Below, one piece after another: positions 32,873 through 41,370 of a stretch of DNA of 64,000 nt. The notes beneath the pieces were generated by a model. The model was not told where the DNA came from. It did no database searches and worked only from the letters and a program-made list of their open reading frames with translations. Origin of the DNA: Microbacterium sp. BH-3-3-3 (GTDB lineage: Bacteria; Actinomycetota; Actinomycetes; Actinomycetales; Microbacteriaceae); assembly GCF_001792815.1 (NCBI RefSeq), contig NZ_CP017674.1:496001-560000 (forward strand), written 5' to 3'. Every line of letters starts with the position of its first letter. Position 1 is the first letter of the stretch. The translations under genes and the position numbers were made by a program.

Positions 32873-33904
32873 ATGCGCGACAGCCTGACGTTCCGCTCCG
32901 CCCGGCGCATCCCTCTCCTGCAGGTCGCGAAATCGGCCGTCGCGGTCGTGGCCGCCTGGCTGATCGCCGGGTGGCTCGTGCAGGGCCCGCCGCCGATCTT
33001 CGCCGCCATCGCGGCCCTGCTCGTGGTGCAGCCGAGCATCAACCAGTCGTTCACCCGCGCGGTCGAGCGCAGCGTCGGCGTGATCGTCGGCGTCGTGATC
33101 GCCGCACTGCTCGGGCTCGTGTTCGGTTCCCAGCCGTGGGTGGCGCTGCTGTCGGCGGGCGTCGCCCTCGTCGTCGCGTGGGCCGCGCGCATGTCGCCCG
33201 GAGCCACCAACCAGATCGCGATCAGCGCCCTGCTGGTGCTCGCCCTCGGGACGGCGACCCCCAACTACGCCCTCGACCGCGTGCTCGAGACCCTCATCGG
33301 CGCGGCGATCGGCATCGTCGTCAACGCCGCGCTCGTGCCTCCCGTGCTCGTCCCCGCCGCGCGCGAGAAGGTCGACGTGCTGGGGCGGGAACTAGCCGAA
33401 GCGCTCGAACGCCTGGCCGACGCGCTCGAGGCACCGCAGACCCCCGGCTCGCTCGAGGGCCTGCTGCTCGAGGCCCGCCTGCTGCGCCCCGTGCGTGACG
33501 GCGCCGCCGATGCGATCCGCGACGCGGCGGATTCCTTGGCGCTGAATCCCCGCAGCGGCCGTCACCGCAGCGATCTGGCCACCATGGGCGACCTGCTCGA
33601 GCGGTTCACCCCCGTCGTCACGCAGACGATCGGCATGACCCGAGCGGTGTACGACGGGTACGAGAAGACGATCGTCGACGAACCCGCCGTACGCGCCATC
33701 GCCGAGCAGCTGCACCGGGCTGCCCACGACGTCCGCCTCGCGTTCGCGCTCGACGCGGGTCCCGAGCGGGTGGTCGTCGAGGAGCCCGCGCTCACCCGTC
33801 CGCTGCAGATCCGCACCCCCTCGACGGCGCACTGGGTGCTCGTGGGGTCGCTGCTCATGGATCTGCACCGCATCCACGAGACCCTGCGCGACGACGACGC
33901 ATGA
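32873..33904 (+). CDS. FUSC/aromatic-acid-exporter family membrane protein
   Basis: A 343-residue protein with about five or six N-terminal helices (VAKSAVAVVAAWLIAGWLVQ, FAAIAALLVVQPSINQSF, VGVIVGVVIAALLGLVFG, LVVAWAARMSPGATNQI, LETLIGAAIGIVVNAAL) and a long helical cytosolic domain. This is the FUSC/YccS-like layout; QPSINQSF with GxxxG helices supports it. It may export weak acids. Its own leaderless promoter is visible. Confidence 0.85.
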   Translation: MRDSLTFRSARRIPLLQVAKSAVAVVAAWLIAGWLVQGPPPIFAAIAALLVVQPSINQSFTRAVERSVGVIVGVVIAALLGLVFGSQPWVALLSAGVALVVAWAARMSPGATNQIAISALLVLALGTATPNYALDRVLETLIGAAIGIVVNAALVPPVLVPAAREKVDVLGRELAEALERLADALEAPQTPGSLEGLLLEARLLRPVRDGAADAIRDAADSLALNPRSGRHRSDLATMGDLLERFTPVVTQTIGMTRAVYDGYEKTIVDEPAVRAIAEQLHRAAHDVRLAFALDAGPERVVVEEPALTRPLQIRTPSTAHWVLVGSLLMDLHRIHETLRDDDA

Positions 33905-33983
33905 CCCCGCTCGCGCGGACTGTTCGCCGCCCGGATGCCGCAGCCGCGGCCCCGACGCGCACGCACGCTGGTTGACTGGAACC

Positions 33984-34640
33984 ATGGGTACCGCGATGTT
34001 CCCCCTGGGCGCCGTCCTCTTCCCGCACACGCCGCTGGCGCTGCGCATCTTCGAGGAGCGCTACCTCGTCATGCTCGGTCGACTGCTCGATGAGACCGAC
34101 CCCTCGTTCGGCGTGGTCCTCATCGAGCGCGGCAGCGAGACCGGTGGGGGCGACCAGCGCTTCGCCGTCGGCACGATGGCGCAGCTGAGCCACGTCGTGC
34201 CGCAGGCCGGCCAGATGCAGATCGTCGCACGCGGCACGGAGCGGTTCGAGGTCACGGGGTGGCTCGACGACGCACCGTACCCCCGGGCCGATGTGCGGGC
34301 CCTCCCCGACCTCGAATGGAACGACGCACTCGCCCCTCTGCTCGAGGAGGCCGAGCGCATCGTGCGGCGGGTGCTGGGGCGTGCTCAGCAGTTCGGCGGC
34401 ACCCGGTGGGATGCCGAAGTCGAACTGTCGGAGGAGCCCCTGCCCCGGGCCTGGCAGATTGCCGCGATCGCGCCGATCGGCGAGCTGGACCAGATGGAGC
34501 TGCTGCGCTCGGCGACCCTCGGCGGTCTGCTGCGCGCCACGATCGACCTCACCCTCGCCGCGGAGCCCCTGCTGGCCGATCCCGTGCCCGATGGCGTGAT
34601 CGTCGTCGACGACGAGGACGAGGACGACGACAGCCTCTGA
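33984..34640 (+). CDS. Lon N-terminal (substrate-binding) domain protein
   Basis: A 218-residue protein consisting of the Lon-SB/PUA-like domain only: MFPLGAVLFPHTPLALRIFE, then ERYLVMLGRLL and IVARGTERFEV. There is no ATPase or protease domain, and the C-terminus is very acidic (DDEDEDDDSL). Its role is unknown; in some bacteria such proteins are stand-alone peptide binders. ATG 33984 is preferred to the TTG at 33972, which looks like a -10 position 6 nt upstream. Confidence 0.88.
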   Translation: MGTAMFPLGAVLFPHTPLALRIFEERYLVMLGRLLDETDPSFGVVLIERGSETGGGDQRFAVGTMAQLSHVVPQAGQMQIVARGTERFEVTGWLDDAPYPRADVRALPDLEWNDALAPLLEEAERIVRRVLGRAQQFGGTRWDAEVELSEEPLPRAWQIAAIAPIGELDQMELLRSATLGGLLRATIDLTLAAEPLLADPVPDGVIVVDDEDEDDDSL

Positions 34641-34690
34641 CCCCCGGCGCGACGGGCTCCGTCCTCCGCGGCACCGCGACCCCCATGACG

Positions 34691-34730
34691 ACGGCGAGGC
34701 CGGCCCCGGGTTCGGGACCGACCTCGCCGT
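34691..34730. terminator. Bidirectional terminator hairpin
   Basis: ACGGCGAGGCCGG (34691-34703) pairs with CCGACCTCGCCGT (34718-34730) over 13 bp with one mismatch, between two convergent genes. Confidence 0.65.
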
Positions 34731-34742
34731 ACGGATGCGTCG

Positions 34743-35519
34743 TCAGTTCAGTGCGCGCACCGAGGAGGGGATGACGCCGTCGCCGTAGAGGTCGATCGCC
34801 AGATCCTGCAGGGCGGTCAGGGCGACGCGCTGGGTCTGCGGACCGTACGAGATGCGGGCGACGCCGAGCGCCTCGTATTCGGCCGCGGTGAGCGCGCCCG
34901 GCACGCCGATGACGCTGAGCGTGCGCTCCCCCAGACCCTCGACCAGGCGCCGGGTGGTCTCGGCATCCAGCAGTCCGGGCACGAACACCGAGGTCGCCCC
35001 GGCAGCGAGGAAGGCGCGGCCACGCTCGATGGCATCCGCCACCTTTTCGTCGAGCGGACGGTCGGCGCCCTTGAGGAACACGTCGGTGCGGGCGTTGAGC
35101 ACGAACGGCACGCCCTCGGCCTCACCCGCAGCGATGACGGCCTCGACCGCGGCGACCGCGTCGGCCAGCGGCTTCACCTTGTCTTCGACGTTGGCGCCGA
35201 CCACACCCACGCCGATGGCGCGGCGGGTCGTCTCACCGGGGTTGCCGAAGCCGGAGTCGAGGTCGGCCGTGACCGGCACATCGACGGCGGCGACGATGCG
35301 ACCGACCATGTCGAGCATGAGCTCGACGGGGATGTTCTCGCCGTCTTCGTAGCCGAAGGTCGCGGCGATCGAGTGACCGGCCGTCGCGAGGGCCTTCGTC
35401 TCGGGCAGGGCGGCGATCGCCCGGGCCGAGACCACGTCCCAGATGTTCACGACCCGCAAGATCTCGGGGGCGGTGTGCAACCGCGCGAACGACTGTGCCT
35501 TGTCGCTGAGAGCGCTCAT
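34743..35519 (-). CDS. Isocitrate lyase/PEP mutase superfamily protein
   Basis: A 258-residue TIM-barrel enzyme. VNIWDVVSARAI, the metal-binding DLDSGFGN, GVNVEDK-like text (GANVEDK) and NARTDVFL are typical of the PEP-mutase/2-methylisocitrate-lyase group. The catalytic KKCGH loop of true isocitrate lyase is missing, so a C-C or P-C lyase on another substrate is likely. It overlaps the upstream NAD(P)-binding gene by ATGA, forming a two-gene operon. Confidence 0.87.
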   Translation of the reverse strand: MSALSDKAQSFARLHTAPEILRVVNIWDVVSARAIAALPETKALATAGHSIAATFGYEDGENIPVELMLDMVGRIVAAVDVPVTADLDSGFGNPGETTRRAIGVGVVGANVEDKVKPLADAVAAVEAVIAAGEAEGVPFVLNARTDVFLKGADRPLDEKVADAIERGRAFLAAGATSVFVPGLLDAETTRRLVEGLGERTLSVIGVPGALTAAEYEALGVARISYGPQTQRVALTALQDLAIDLYGDGVIPSSVRALN

Positions 35520-36190
35520 GCGTGCACGCCCCCTTCGTTGTTCGATCCGTCGGCCAGGGCTTCGGCGATGAGGGTTTCTCCCCCGCCGAACCGGATGAAG
35601 CGGCCGATGGTGGCGGGCTGCACGAGCGCCGCCGCGGCGACGGCGGCGACATCGGCGCGGCCGACCTCGGCCTTGCCCTGCGGCGCGGTCGTGATGCGTC
35701 CCGAGGCGGGGTCGTCGGTCAGGGTGCCGGGGCCCAGGATCGTCCAGTCGAGGTCGCTCGCGCGCAGGTGGTCGTCGGCGGCGAGCTTGGCGTCGGCGTA
35801 CGCGTAGAACGCGTCGTCGGGGTCGATGCCGTGGTCGGGGGTCGATCCGATCCACGACACCATGACGAACCGGCGCACGCCCGCGCGAGATGCGGCGTCG
35901 ACGGCGCGCTGCGCAGCGTCGCGGTCGACGGCGTAGGTGCGCTCCGCGCTGCCTCCGCCCGCTCCCGCGGACCAGATCACGGCGTCGGCGCCCGAGAAGG
36001 CCTCGGCCATCTCATCGGTGTCGGCGTTCTCGACGTCGAGCACGAGCGGCGTCGCGCCGGCCTGCTCGATGTCTGCCGCCTGGTCGGGGTTGCGGATGAC
36101 CGAGGTGGCCTCGTCTCCGCGCTCGGCCAGCAGCCGAGCGAGATGCAGGGCCACCTTTCCGTGGCCCCCGATGATCACGATGCGTTCCAT
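35516..36190 (-). CDS. NAD(P)-binding atypical SDR
   Basis: A 224-residue protein with the N-terminal motif IVIIGGHGKVALHLA (GGHGxV in place of GxxGxxG), VMVSWIGSTPDHG and YADAKLAADDHL. It resembles the YwnB/NAD(P)H-binding family. It is translationally coupled to the PEP-mutase-like gene downstream, which suggests a shared, unknown reaction. ATG 36190 has GGAGG upstream. Confidence 0.87.
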   Translation of the reverse strand: MERIVIIGGHGKVALHLARLLAERGDEATSVIRNPDQAADIEQAGATPLVLDVENADTDEMAEAFSGADAVIWSAGAGGGSAERTYAVDRDAAQRAVDAASRAGVRRFVMVSWIGSTPDHGIDPDDAFYAYADAKLAADDHLRASDLDWTILGPGTLTDDPASGRITTAPQGKAEVGRADVAAVAAAALVQPATIGRFIRFGGGETLIAEALADGSNNEGGVHA

Positions 36191-36274
36191 GTCGTTGTCC
36201 TCCCGCGTTGTCGATCGTCGTTCGTGATCGACCGTACGCCGCACCACCGACAGCCGCGGGCGGGGTTGACGCCC

Positions 36275-36673
36275 TTACTCGACGTCTCCGTCCACGTAGA
36301 CCCAGCGGCCCCCGCGGCGGACGAAGCGGCTGCGTTCGTGCAGCTCGCCCGCCCGCCCGCCGTAGCTGTACCGGGCACGGAACTCCACGATCGCGGCATC
36401 CCCGTCTTCCCTCGCCTCCACCACCTCGAGGGCCGTCCACTCGGTGCCGTCGTCGGCGACGACCTCGTCGGGGCGGGTCCGCGGATGCCACGACCGCACC
36501 AGGTGCGTCGTGTCACCCACGGCGAAGGCGGTGTAGCGCGAACGCATGAGCCGCTCCGCGCTCGGCGCCGCTCCCCCGTCGAGGATCGGCGCGCAGCACG
36601 TGGCGAAGATCCCACCGCCGCACGGGCAGGGTGCCGCCGCAGGAGGACGACGGGATGCCGAGCCGAAGGACAT
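36275..36673 (-). CDS. YchJ family SEC-C-like protein
   Basis: A 132-residue protein with an N-terminal metal-binding motif PCPCGGGIFATCCAPI (CxCx8CC, SEC-C-like) and a YchJ NTF2-like domain: AERLMRSRYTAFAVGDTTHL, then RARYSYGGRAGELHERSRFV. Its function is unknown. TAGGCT 6 nt before ATG 36673 suggests a leaderless transcript. It is divergent from the exonuclease gene. Confidence 0.88.
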   Translation of the reverse strand: MSFGSASRRPPAAAPCPCGGGIFATCCAPILDGGAAPSAERLMRSRYTAFAVGDTTHLVRSWHPRTRPDEVVADDGTEWTALEVVEAREDGDAAIVEFRARYSYGGRAGELHERSRFVRRGGRWVYVDGDVE

Positions 36674-36679
36674 CCCGAC

Positions 36680-36685
36680 AGCCTA
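36680..36685 (-). promoter_or_regulatory. -10 hexamer TAGGCT of the ychJ-like gene
   Basis: TAGGCT, 6 nt, ATG 36673 on the minus strand. Confidence 0.5.
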
Positions 36686-36721
36686 GGACGGAGGCCGTGC
36701 CCCCGTGCCAGGATGACTCCC

Positions 36722-37633
36722 GTGACCGACCGCATTATGCTCCTCGACACCGCGTCGCTGTACTTCCGCGCCTTCTACGGCGTTCCCGACAAGGTCACGG
36801 CGGCCGACGGCACCTCGGTGAACGCCGTGCGGGGCCTGCTCGACATGATCGCGAAGCTCGTCTCCACCTACGAACCCACGCGTCTCGTCGCCTGCTGGGA
36901 CGACGATTGGCGCCCGGCGTGGCGCGTCGACCTGATCCCGAGCTACAAGGCCCACCGCGTCGTCGAGGCCGTTCCCGTCGGCGCCGACGTCGAAGAGGTC
37001 CCCGATCCGCTCGAGGCCCAGATCCCGCTCATCCGTAAGGCTCTCGCCGTGCTCGGCATCCCCGTCGTCGGCGCGGCCGAACACGAGGCCGACGACGTGA
37101 TCGGCGCCCTCGCGACCCACGCCGACGTCCCCGTCGACATCGTCACGGGCGACCGTGACCTGTTCCAGCTGATCGACGATGAGCGCGGCGTGCGTATCGT
37201 CTACACGGCCCGCGGCATGAGCAACCTCGAGATCGTCGACGACGCGGCCGTGCTCGGCAGGTACGGCGTGCACGCCGCGCAGTACGCCGACTTCGCGGTG
37301 CTGCGCGGCGATCCCTCCGACGGCCTGCCCGGTGTCTCGGGCATCGGCGAGAAGTCGGCGGCGTCGCTGCTCACCGCCCACGGCTCGCTCGACGGCATCC
37401 GGGCGGCGGTCGCCGACGGTTCCGCGGGTACCCCGAGCCAGCGCGCGAAGATCGCCGCCGCCGCCGACTACCTCGACGTCGCGCCCGCCGTGGTCCGCGT
37501 CGCCCGTGACCTCACCTTCGCGCCGTTCGACGATCACCTGGGCGCCGCGGACGAGCCCGCCGCTCACGCACTGGCCGAGAGGTGGAACCTGGGATCCTCG
37601 ATGACCCGCGCGCTGACCGCGCTCGACCGCTGA
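36722..37633 (+). CDS. 5'-3' exonuclease (PolA N-domain-like, FEN family)
   Basis: A 303-residue stand-alone flap nuclease. Metal-binding acidic clusters are visible: LLDTASLYFRAFYG, CWDDDWRP, EHEADDVIGAL, VTGDRDLFQL and the H3TH motif VLRGDPSDGLPGVSGIGEKSA. It would remove RNA primers or flaps. GTG 36722 is preferred because AGGA lies 8 nt upstream; ATG 36713 would add three residues and has no spaced site. It is convergent with the PHP gene, with a 3-bp gap between stops. Confidence 0.92.
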   Translation: MTDRIMLLDTASLYFRAFYGVPDKVTAADGTSVNAVRGLLDMIAKLVSTYEPTRLVACWDDDWRPAWRVDLIPSYKAHRVVEAVPVGADVEEVPDPLEAQIPLIRKALAVLGIPVVGAAEHEADDVIGALATHADVPVDIVTGDRDLFQLIDDERGVRIVYTARGMSNLEIVDDAAVLGRYGVHAAQYADFAVLRGDPSDGLPGVSGIGEKSAASLLTAHGSLDGIRAAVADGSAGTPSQRAKIAAAADYLDVAPAVVRVARDLTFAPFDDHLGAADEPAAHALAERWNLGSSMTRALTALDR

Positions 37634-37636
37634 GTC

Positions 37637-38629
37637 TCAACGGGAGCGTTCCAGCCACTCCCGCAGGCGATCGAGGGGCCACGTCGTGACGATGCGATCG
37701 ACGGGCACCTTCGCCGCCTCCGCTCGTGCGGCTCCGTAGTCCAGCAGCGACAGCTGCCCGGGCGCGTGCGCGTCGGAGTCGATCGAGAAGAGGCACCCCG
37801 CCTCGATCGCCAGGGCCAGCAGCTCGTCGGGCGGGTCCTGACGCTCCGGACGGGAATTGATCTCGACCGCCACCCCCGAGGCCGCGCATGCCGCGAAGAC
37901 CGCCTCGGCATCGAAGTCCGACGGCGGACGCGTCCCCCGCGCCCCCTCGACGAGCCGCCCGGTGACGTGCCCCAGCACGTCGACCCGCGGGTCCCCCGCC
38001 GCGGCGACCAACCGTCGTGTCATCGGAGCGCGTTCCATGCGCAGCTTCGAATGAGCGGATGCCACCACCACGTCGAGCTCGTGCAGCAACGCGTCTTCCT
38101 GGTCGAGGTCGCCCTCGTCGAGGATGTCGACTTCGATCCCGGTGAGCAGCGTGAAACCGTCACCGCGGTGCCCCCGGACGATCTCCATCTGCGCCCGCAG
38201 ACGCTCGGGCGAGAGGCCATTGGCCACGGTGAGGCGCGGCGAATGGTCGGTGAGAGCCAGGTACTCGTGACCCAGCCCCCGCGCGGCCTCGACCATCGCC
38301 TCGATCGGGGTGAGCCCGTCCGACCATTCGCTGTGGCTGTGCAGGTCGCCGCGCAGCTTCGCCCGCACGTCCGCACCGCCCACCGGCGCGTTCTCGGCCC
38401 GCAGGGCCGCCAGTCGTTCCGGGACACCGCCCGCCAGCGCCTGCTGGATCACCGCGAAGGTCGACTCGCCGATCCCCGCGCGTCGCCGAAGACCCGGGTC
38501 GCGCAACTCGTCGTCGCTCAGCCCCTCGATCGCGGCCGCGGCGGTGCGGAACGCCTTCGACTTGTATCGCGACGACCGTTCCCGCTCGAGCAGATAGGCG
38601 ATCTCGGTGAGCGCGTCGAGCGGGTGCAC
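37637..38629 (-). CDS. PHP-domain protein with helix-hairpin-helix N-terminus (PolX-C-like)
   Basis: A 330-residue protein. Residues 1-70 form a PolX-like helical/HhH region (YLLERERSSRYKSKAFRTAA and RRRAGIGESTFAVIQ), and about 90-320 are a PHP phosphoesterase: DLHSHSEWSDG, LTDHSPR, GIEVDIL, HSKLRM and SIDSDAHA supply metal ligands. It resembles the PHP tail of bacterial PolX without the polymerase. Histidinol-phosphatase or nuclease activity is possible. Its ATG lies 6 bp after the trpD stop, so it is in the trpD operon. Confidence 0.87.
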   Translation of the reverse strand: MHPLDALTEIAYLLERERSSRYKSKAFRTAAAAIEGLSDDELRDPGLRRRAGIGESTFAVIQQALAGGVPERLAALRAENAPVGGADVRAKLRGDLHSHSEWSDGLTPIEAMVEAARGLGHEYLALTDHSPRLTVANGLSPERLRAQMEIVRGHRGDGFTLLTGIEVDILDEGDLDQEDALLHELDVVVASAHSKLRMERAPMTRRLVAAAGDPRVDVLGHVTGRLVEGARGTRPPSDFDAEAVFAACAASGVAVEINSRPERQDPPDELLALAIEAGCLFSIDSDAHAPGQLSLLDYGAARAEAAKVPVDRIVTTWPLDRLREWLERSR

Positions 38630-38635
38630 GATGGC

Positions 38636-39697
38636 CTACTCCGCCAGAGCCTTCGTGGTGTCCACCCAGTCGGTGAGCTTGGCTGCGGCACGGCCGTCGT
38701 CGACGGCGGCGGCGGCGTCGGCCATCGCCTCGGCGAGGCGTTCGATGATCGGACGCTGCACCTCGGCGGCATCCTGGAACAGTCGGTACGACACCAGACC
38801 CGCGGCGGCGTTGAGCAGCACGATGTCGCGCACCGGACCGGTCTCGCCTCCCAGCACGCGCCGCACCACCTCGGCGTTGTGATCGGGGGAACCACCGAGA
38901 AGGTCGTCGATCTCGGCGAGGGGGATGCCGAGATCCCGGGGATCGAGATCGTGCTCGTGCACGTCGCCGCGACTGATCTCCCAGACGCGACTGTGGCCGG
39001 TCGTGGTCAGTTCGTCGAGGCCGTCGTCGCCGCGGAACACGAGCGCCGTCGCGCCGCGGGTACGGAACACGCCGGTGATGAGGGGAACGCGATCGAGGTG
39101 CGCGACACCGACGGCGTTCGCCTCGGCGCGCGCCGGGTTGCACAGCGGCCCGAGGAAGTTGAAGACGGTGGGAACGCCCAGCTCCGCGCGCGTCGAAGCC
39201 GCGTGGCGGAACCCCGGGTGGAACGCCGAGGCGAAGGCGAAGGTGATGCCGGTGCGCTCGAGCGTCTCGGCGACCTGCTCCGGAGTCAGCGTCAGCGCGA
39301 CGCCCAGCGACGAGAGCACGTCGGAGGATCCGGATGCCGAGCTCGCCGCCCGGTTGCCGTGCTTGACCACGGGGACTCCCGACGCCGCCGCCACCACCGC
39401 CGCCATGGTCGACACGTTCACGGTGCCGTACCTGTCGCCACCGGTGCCCACGATGTCGAGCACCTCGGCGCGCACGGGAAGCGGCACGGCCGCCTCGAGG
39501 ATCGCGTCGCGGAAGCCGACGATCTCTTCGACCGTCTCGCCCTTGGCCCGCAGGGCCATCAGGAATCCGCCCAGCTGCGAGGGCGTCGCCTCGCCCGCCA
39601 TGACCTTGCGCATGGCCCACGTCGACTCGGACACGCTGAGGTCGTTACCGGCCAGCAGCGCCGAGAGCAGATCGGGCCAGGTGAAACGTTCCGCCAT
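38636..39697 (-). CDS. trpD: Anthranilate phosphoribosyltransferase
   Basis: A 353-residue enzyme of tryptophan synthesis that joins anthranilate to PRPP. The PRPP loop VGTGGDRYGTVNVSTMAA, KHGNRAASSASGSSDVL and NFLGPLCNPA are diagnostic. ATG 39697 is chosen for AAGGA 7-8 nt upstream. Other trp genes are not in the window, so the pathway is dispersed. Confidence 0.96.
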   Translation of the reverse strand: MAERFTWPDLLSALLAGNDLSVSESTWAMRKVMAGEATPSQLGGFLMALRAKGETVEEIVGFRDAILEAAVPLPVRAEVLDIVGTGGDRYGTVNVSTMAAVVAAASGVPVVKHGNRAASSASGSSDVLSSLGVALTLTPEQVAETLERTGITFAFASAFHPGFRHAASTRAELGVPTVFNFLGPLCNPARAEANAVGVAHLDRVPLITGVFRTRGATALVFRGDDGLDELTTTGHSRVWEISRGDVHEHDLDPRDLGIPLAEIDDLLGGSPDHNAEVVRRVLGGETGPVRDIVLLNAAAGLVSYRLFQDAAEVQRPIIERLAEAMADAAAAVDDGRAAAKLTDWVDTTKALAE

Positions 39698-39818
39698 GCC
39701 ATGATCCTTCCACACGCGTGTCGCCGATCCGCGCGGTCCGCGCGTCTGATGGAACCCACGCCGTACCGGGGATTCCTTGCAGATTCTGAGGCTTCCCTAA
39801 GTCTCGACGATGGAATAT

Positions 39819-39829
39819 CTCAAGTTGAG
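39819..39829. promoter_or_regulatory. Palindrome CTCAAGTTGAG upstream of ctaE
   Basis: A perfect 11-bp dyad in an unusually AT-rich stretch (39780-39870) ahead of the respiratory operon; GATGG(G)AATATC is repeated on both sides of it. It is a candidate regulator site for ctaE-qcrCAB. Confidence 0.35.
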
Positions 39830-39857
39830 GATGGGAATATCGGGCTCCGTCATCGCG

Positions 39858-39863
39858 CATAAT
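39858..39863 (+). promoter_or_regulatory. -10 hexamer CATAAT of the ctaE-qcrCAB operon
   Basis: CATAAT, 6 nt, GTG 39870; the start of ctaE is therefore probably the 5' end of the mRNA. Confidence 0.55.
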
Positions 39864-39869
39864 GGAACG

Positions 39870-40502
39870 GTGACGACCTCAGCGACGTATTCCCAGGCCG
39901 TGCGTGCCGTGAAGCGGCCCGACCCGGTCGCGGTGGGCACCATCGTGTGGCTGGGCAGCGAGGTCATGTTCTTCGCCGGCCTGTTCGCGATCTACTTCAC
40001 CCTGCGCAGCACCTCCGCGCCCCTGTGGGCCGAAGAGACGCAGCTGCTCAACGTCCCCTTCGCGACCGTCAACACGATCATCCTCGTGTTGTCCTCGGTC
40101 ACGTGCCAGATGGGCGTCTTCGCCGCGGAGCGGTACCAGCCGTACCGCACCGGCAAGGCCACCGGCATCCTGAAGTGGGGAATGGTGGAGTGGTTCTACC
40201 TCACCTTCATCCTCGGCGCGGTATTCGTGTCGGGTCAGGTGTGGGAGTACGCGACGCTGGTCGCCGAGGGCATGCCCATCAGCGCCAACCCCTACGCCTC
40301 GGCCTTCTACTTCACCACCGGCTTCCACGCCCTGCACGTGACGGGTGGCCTCATCGCCTTCCTGCTCGTGATCGGTCGCGCCTACGCCGTGAAGAACTTC
40401 GGCCGCAAAGAGATGACCACCTCGATCGTCGTGTCGTACTACTGGCACTTCGTCGACGTCGTCTGGATCGCCCTGTTCTTCGTCATCTACTTCCTCAAGT
40501 AA
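39870..40502 (+). CDS. ctaE: Cytochrome c oxidase subunit III
   Basis: A 210-residue integral membrane protein with five helices: [80 protein letters not shown] and [20 protein letters not shown]. The conserved Glu of SEVMFF and the HxxH-type FHALHVTGG are present. It is part of the aa3 oxidase in the actinobacterial bcc-aa3 supercomplex. It starts at GTG behind a leaderless -10 and leads the qcr operon. Confidence 0.96.
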   Translation: MTTSATYSQAVRAVKRPDPVAVGTIVWLGSEVMFFAGLFAIYFTLRSTSAPLWAEETQLLNVPFATVNTIILVLSSVTCQMGVFAAERYQPYRTGKATGILKWGMVEWFYLTFILGAVFVSGQVWEYATLVAEGMPISANPYASAFYFTTGFHALHVTGGLIAFLLVIGRAYAVKNFGRKEMTTSIVVSYYWHFVDVVWIALFFVIYFLK

Positions 40503-40518
40503 GAGAGCTGCACTTCAC

Positions 40519-41331
40519 ATGGCACGCGAGAAGAAGACTCGTCGGGCGTCCGGACGCCGTAGTCCCCTGGCCGCCGCTGCACTGATCGGCATCGGACTCC
40601 TCCTCACCGGAGGCGTCTACGCCGGCGCATCGGCCGCGATGGCGGCGACCAACGCCACCCCCACGAGCGAAGCGAACTCGGCGACGGCGGTCGAAGAGGG
40701 CCAGAAGCTCTTCCAGGCCAACTGCGCCACCTGCCACGGCCTCGACCTGCAGGGCAGCCAGCAGGGCCCGTCGCTGTTCGGCGTCGGTGAGCTGTCGGTG
40801 CACTTCCAGGTGTCCACCGGCCGCATGCCCCTGCAGGCGCAGGGTCCCCAGGCTCCCGTGAAGCCGGTGCAGTTCACCGACGAGCAGATCAACGCGATCG
40901 CCGCGTACGTGCAGTCGTCGGCCCCCGGCCCGACGTACCCCACCGACGAGCTGGTCGACGGTGAGGGCGACCTGTCGCACGGTGCCGAGCTGTTCCGCAT
41001 CAACTGCGCGATGTGCCACAACGTCGCCGGCGCCGGTGGCGCGCTCACCGAGGGCAAGTGGGCCCCCGACCTGCACACCGTCAGCCCGGTCAACATGTAC
41101 GCCGCGATGGTCACCGGCCCGCAGAACATGCCGGTCTTCAACGACCTGAACCTCACCCCCGAAGACAAGCGCGACGTCATCTCGTACCTGATGTACCTCC
41201 AGAAGTCCGAATCCCCCGGCGGTTACGCCCTCGGGTCGTTGGGTCCGGTCTCGGAGGGTCTGTTCATCTGGATCTTCGGTATCGGGGCGTTGATCGCCCT
41301 CACCGTGTGGATCACGGCGAAGTCCAACTGA
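40519..41331 (+). CDS. qcrC: Diheme cytochrome c subunit of the bcc complex
   Basis: A 270-residue protein with an N-terminal signal anchor (AAALIGIGLLLTGGVYAGAS), two cytochrome c domains with heme sites CATCH (about residues 68-72) and CAMCH (about 164-168), and a C-terminal transmembrane anchor (GLFIWIFGIGALIALTVWIT). It passes electrons from the Rieske centre to the aa3 oxidase without a soluble cytochrome. It lies 16 bp after ctaE. Confidence 0.97.
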   Translation: MAREKKTRRASGRRSPLAAAALIGIGLLLTGGVYAGASAAMAATNATPTSEANSATAVEEGQKLFQANCATCHGLDLQGSQQGPSLFGVGELSVHFQVSTGRMPLQAQGPQAPVKPVQFTDEQINAIAAYVQSSAPGPTYPTDELVDGEGDLSHGAELFRINCAMCHNVAGAGGALTEGKWAPDLHTVSPVNMYAAMVTGPQNMPVFNDLNLTPEDKRDVISYLMYLQKSESPGGYALGSLGPVSEGLFIWIFGIGALIALTVWITAKSN

Positions 41332-41370
41332 CCGTCGTTCTCGACATTACGTAAACGCACGAGGAGCACC

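Noticed and set aside
35522..37633. 703-codon plus-strand frame spanning several genes
   Set aside because: Only its last 304 codons are the real exonuclease; the remainder is antisense to three good genes on the minus strand.
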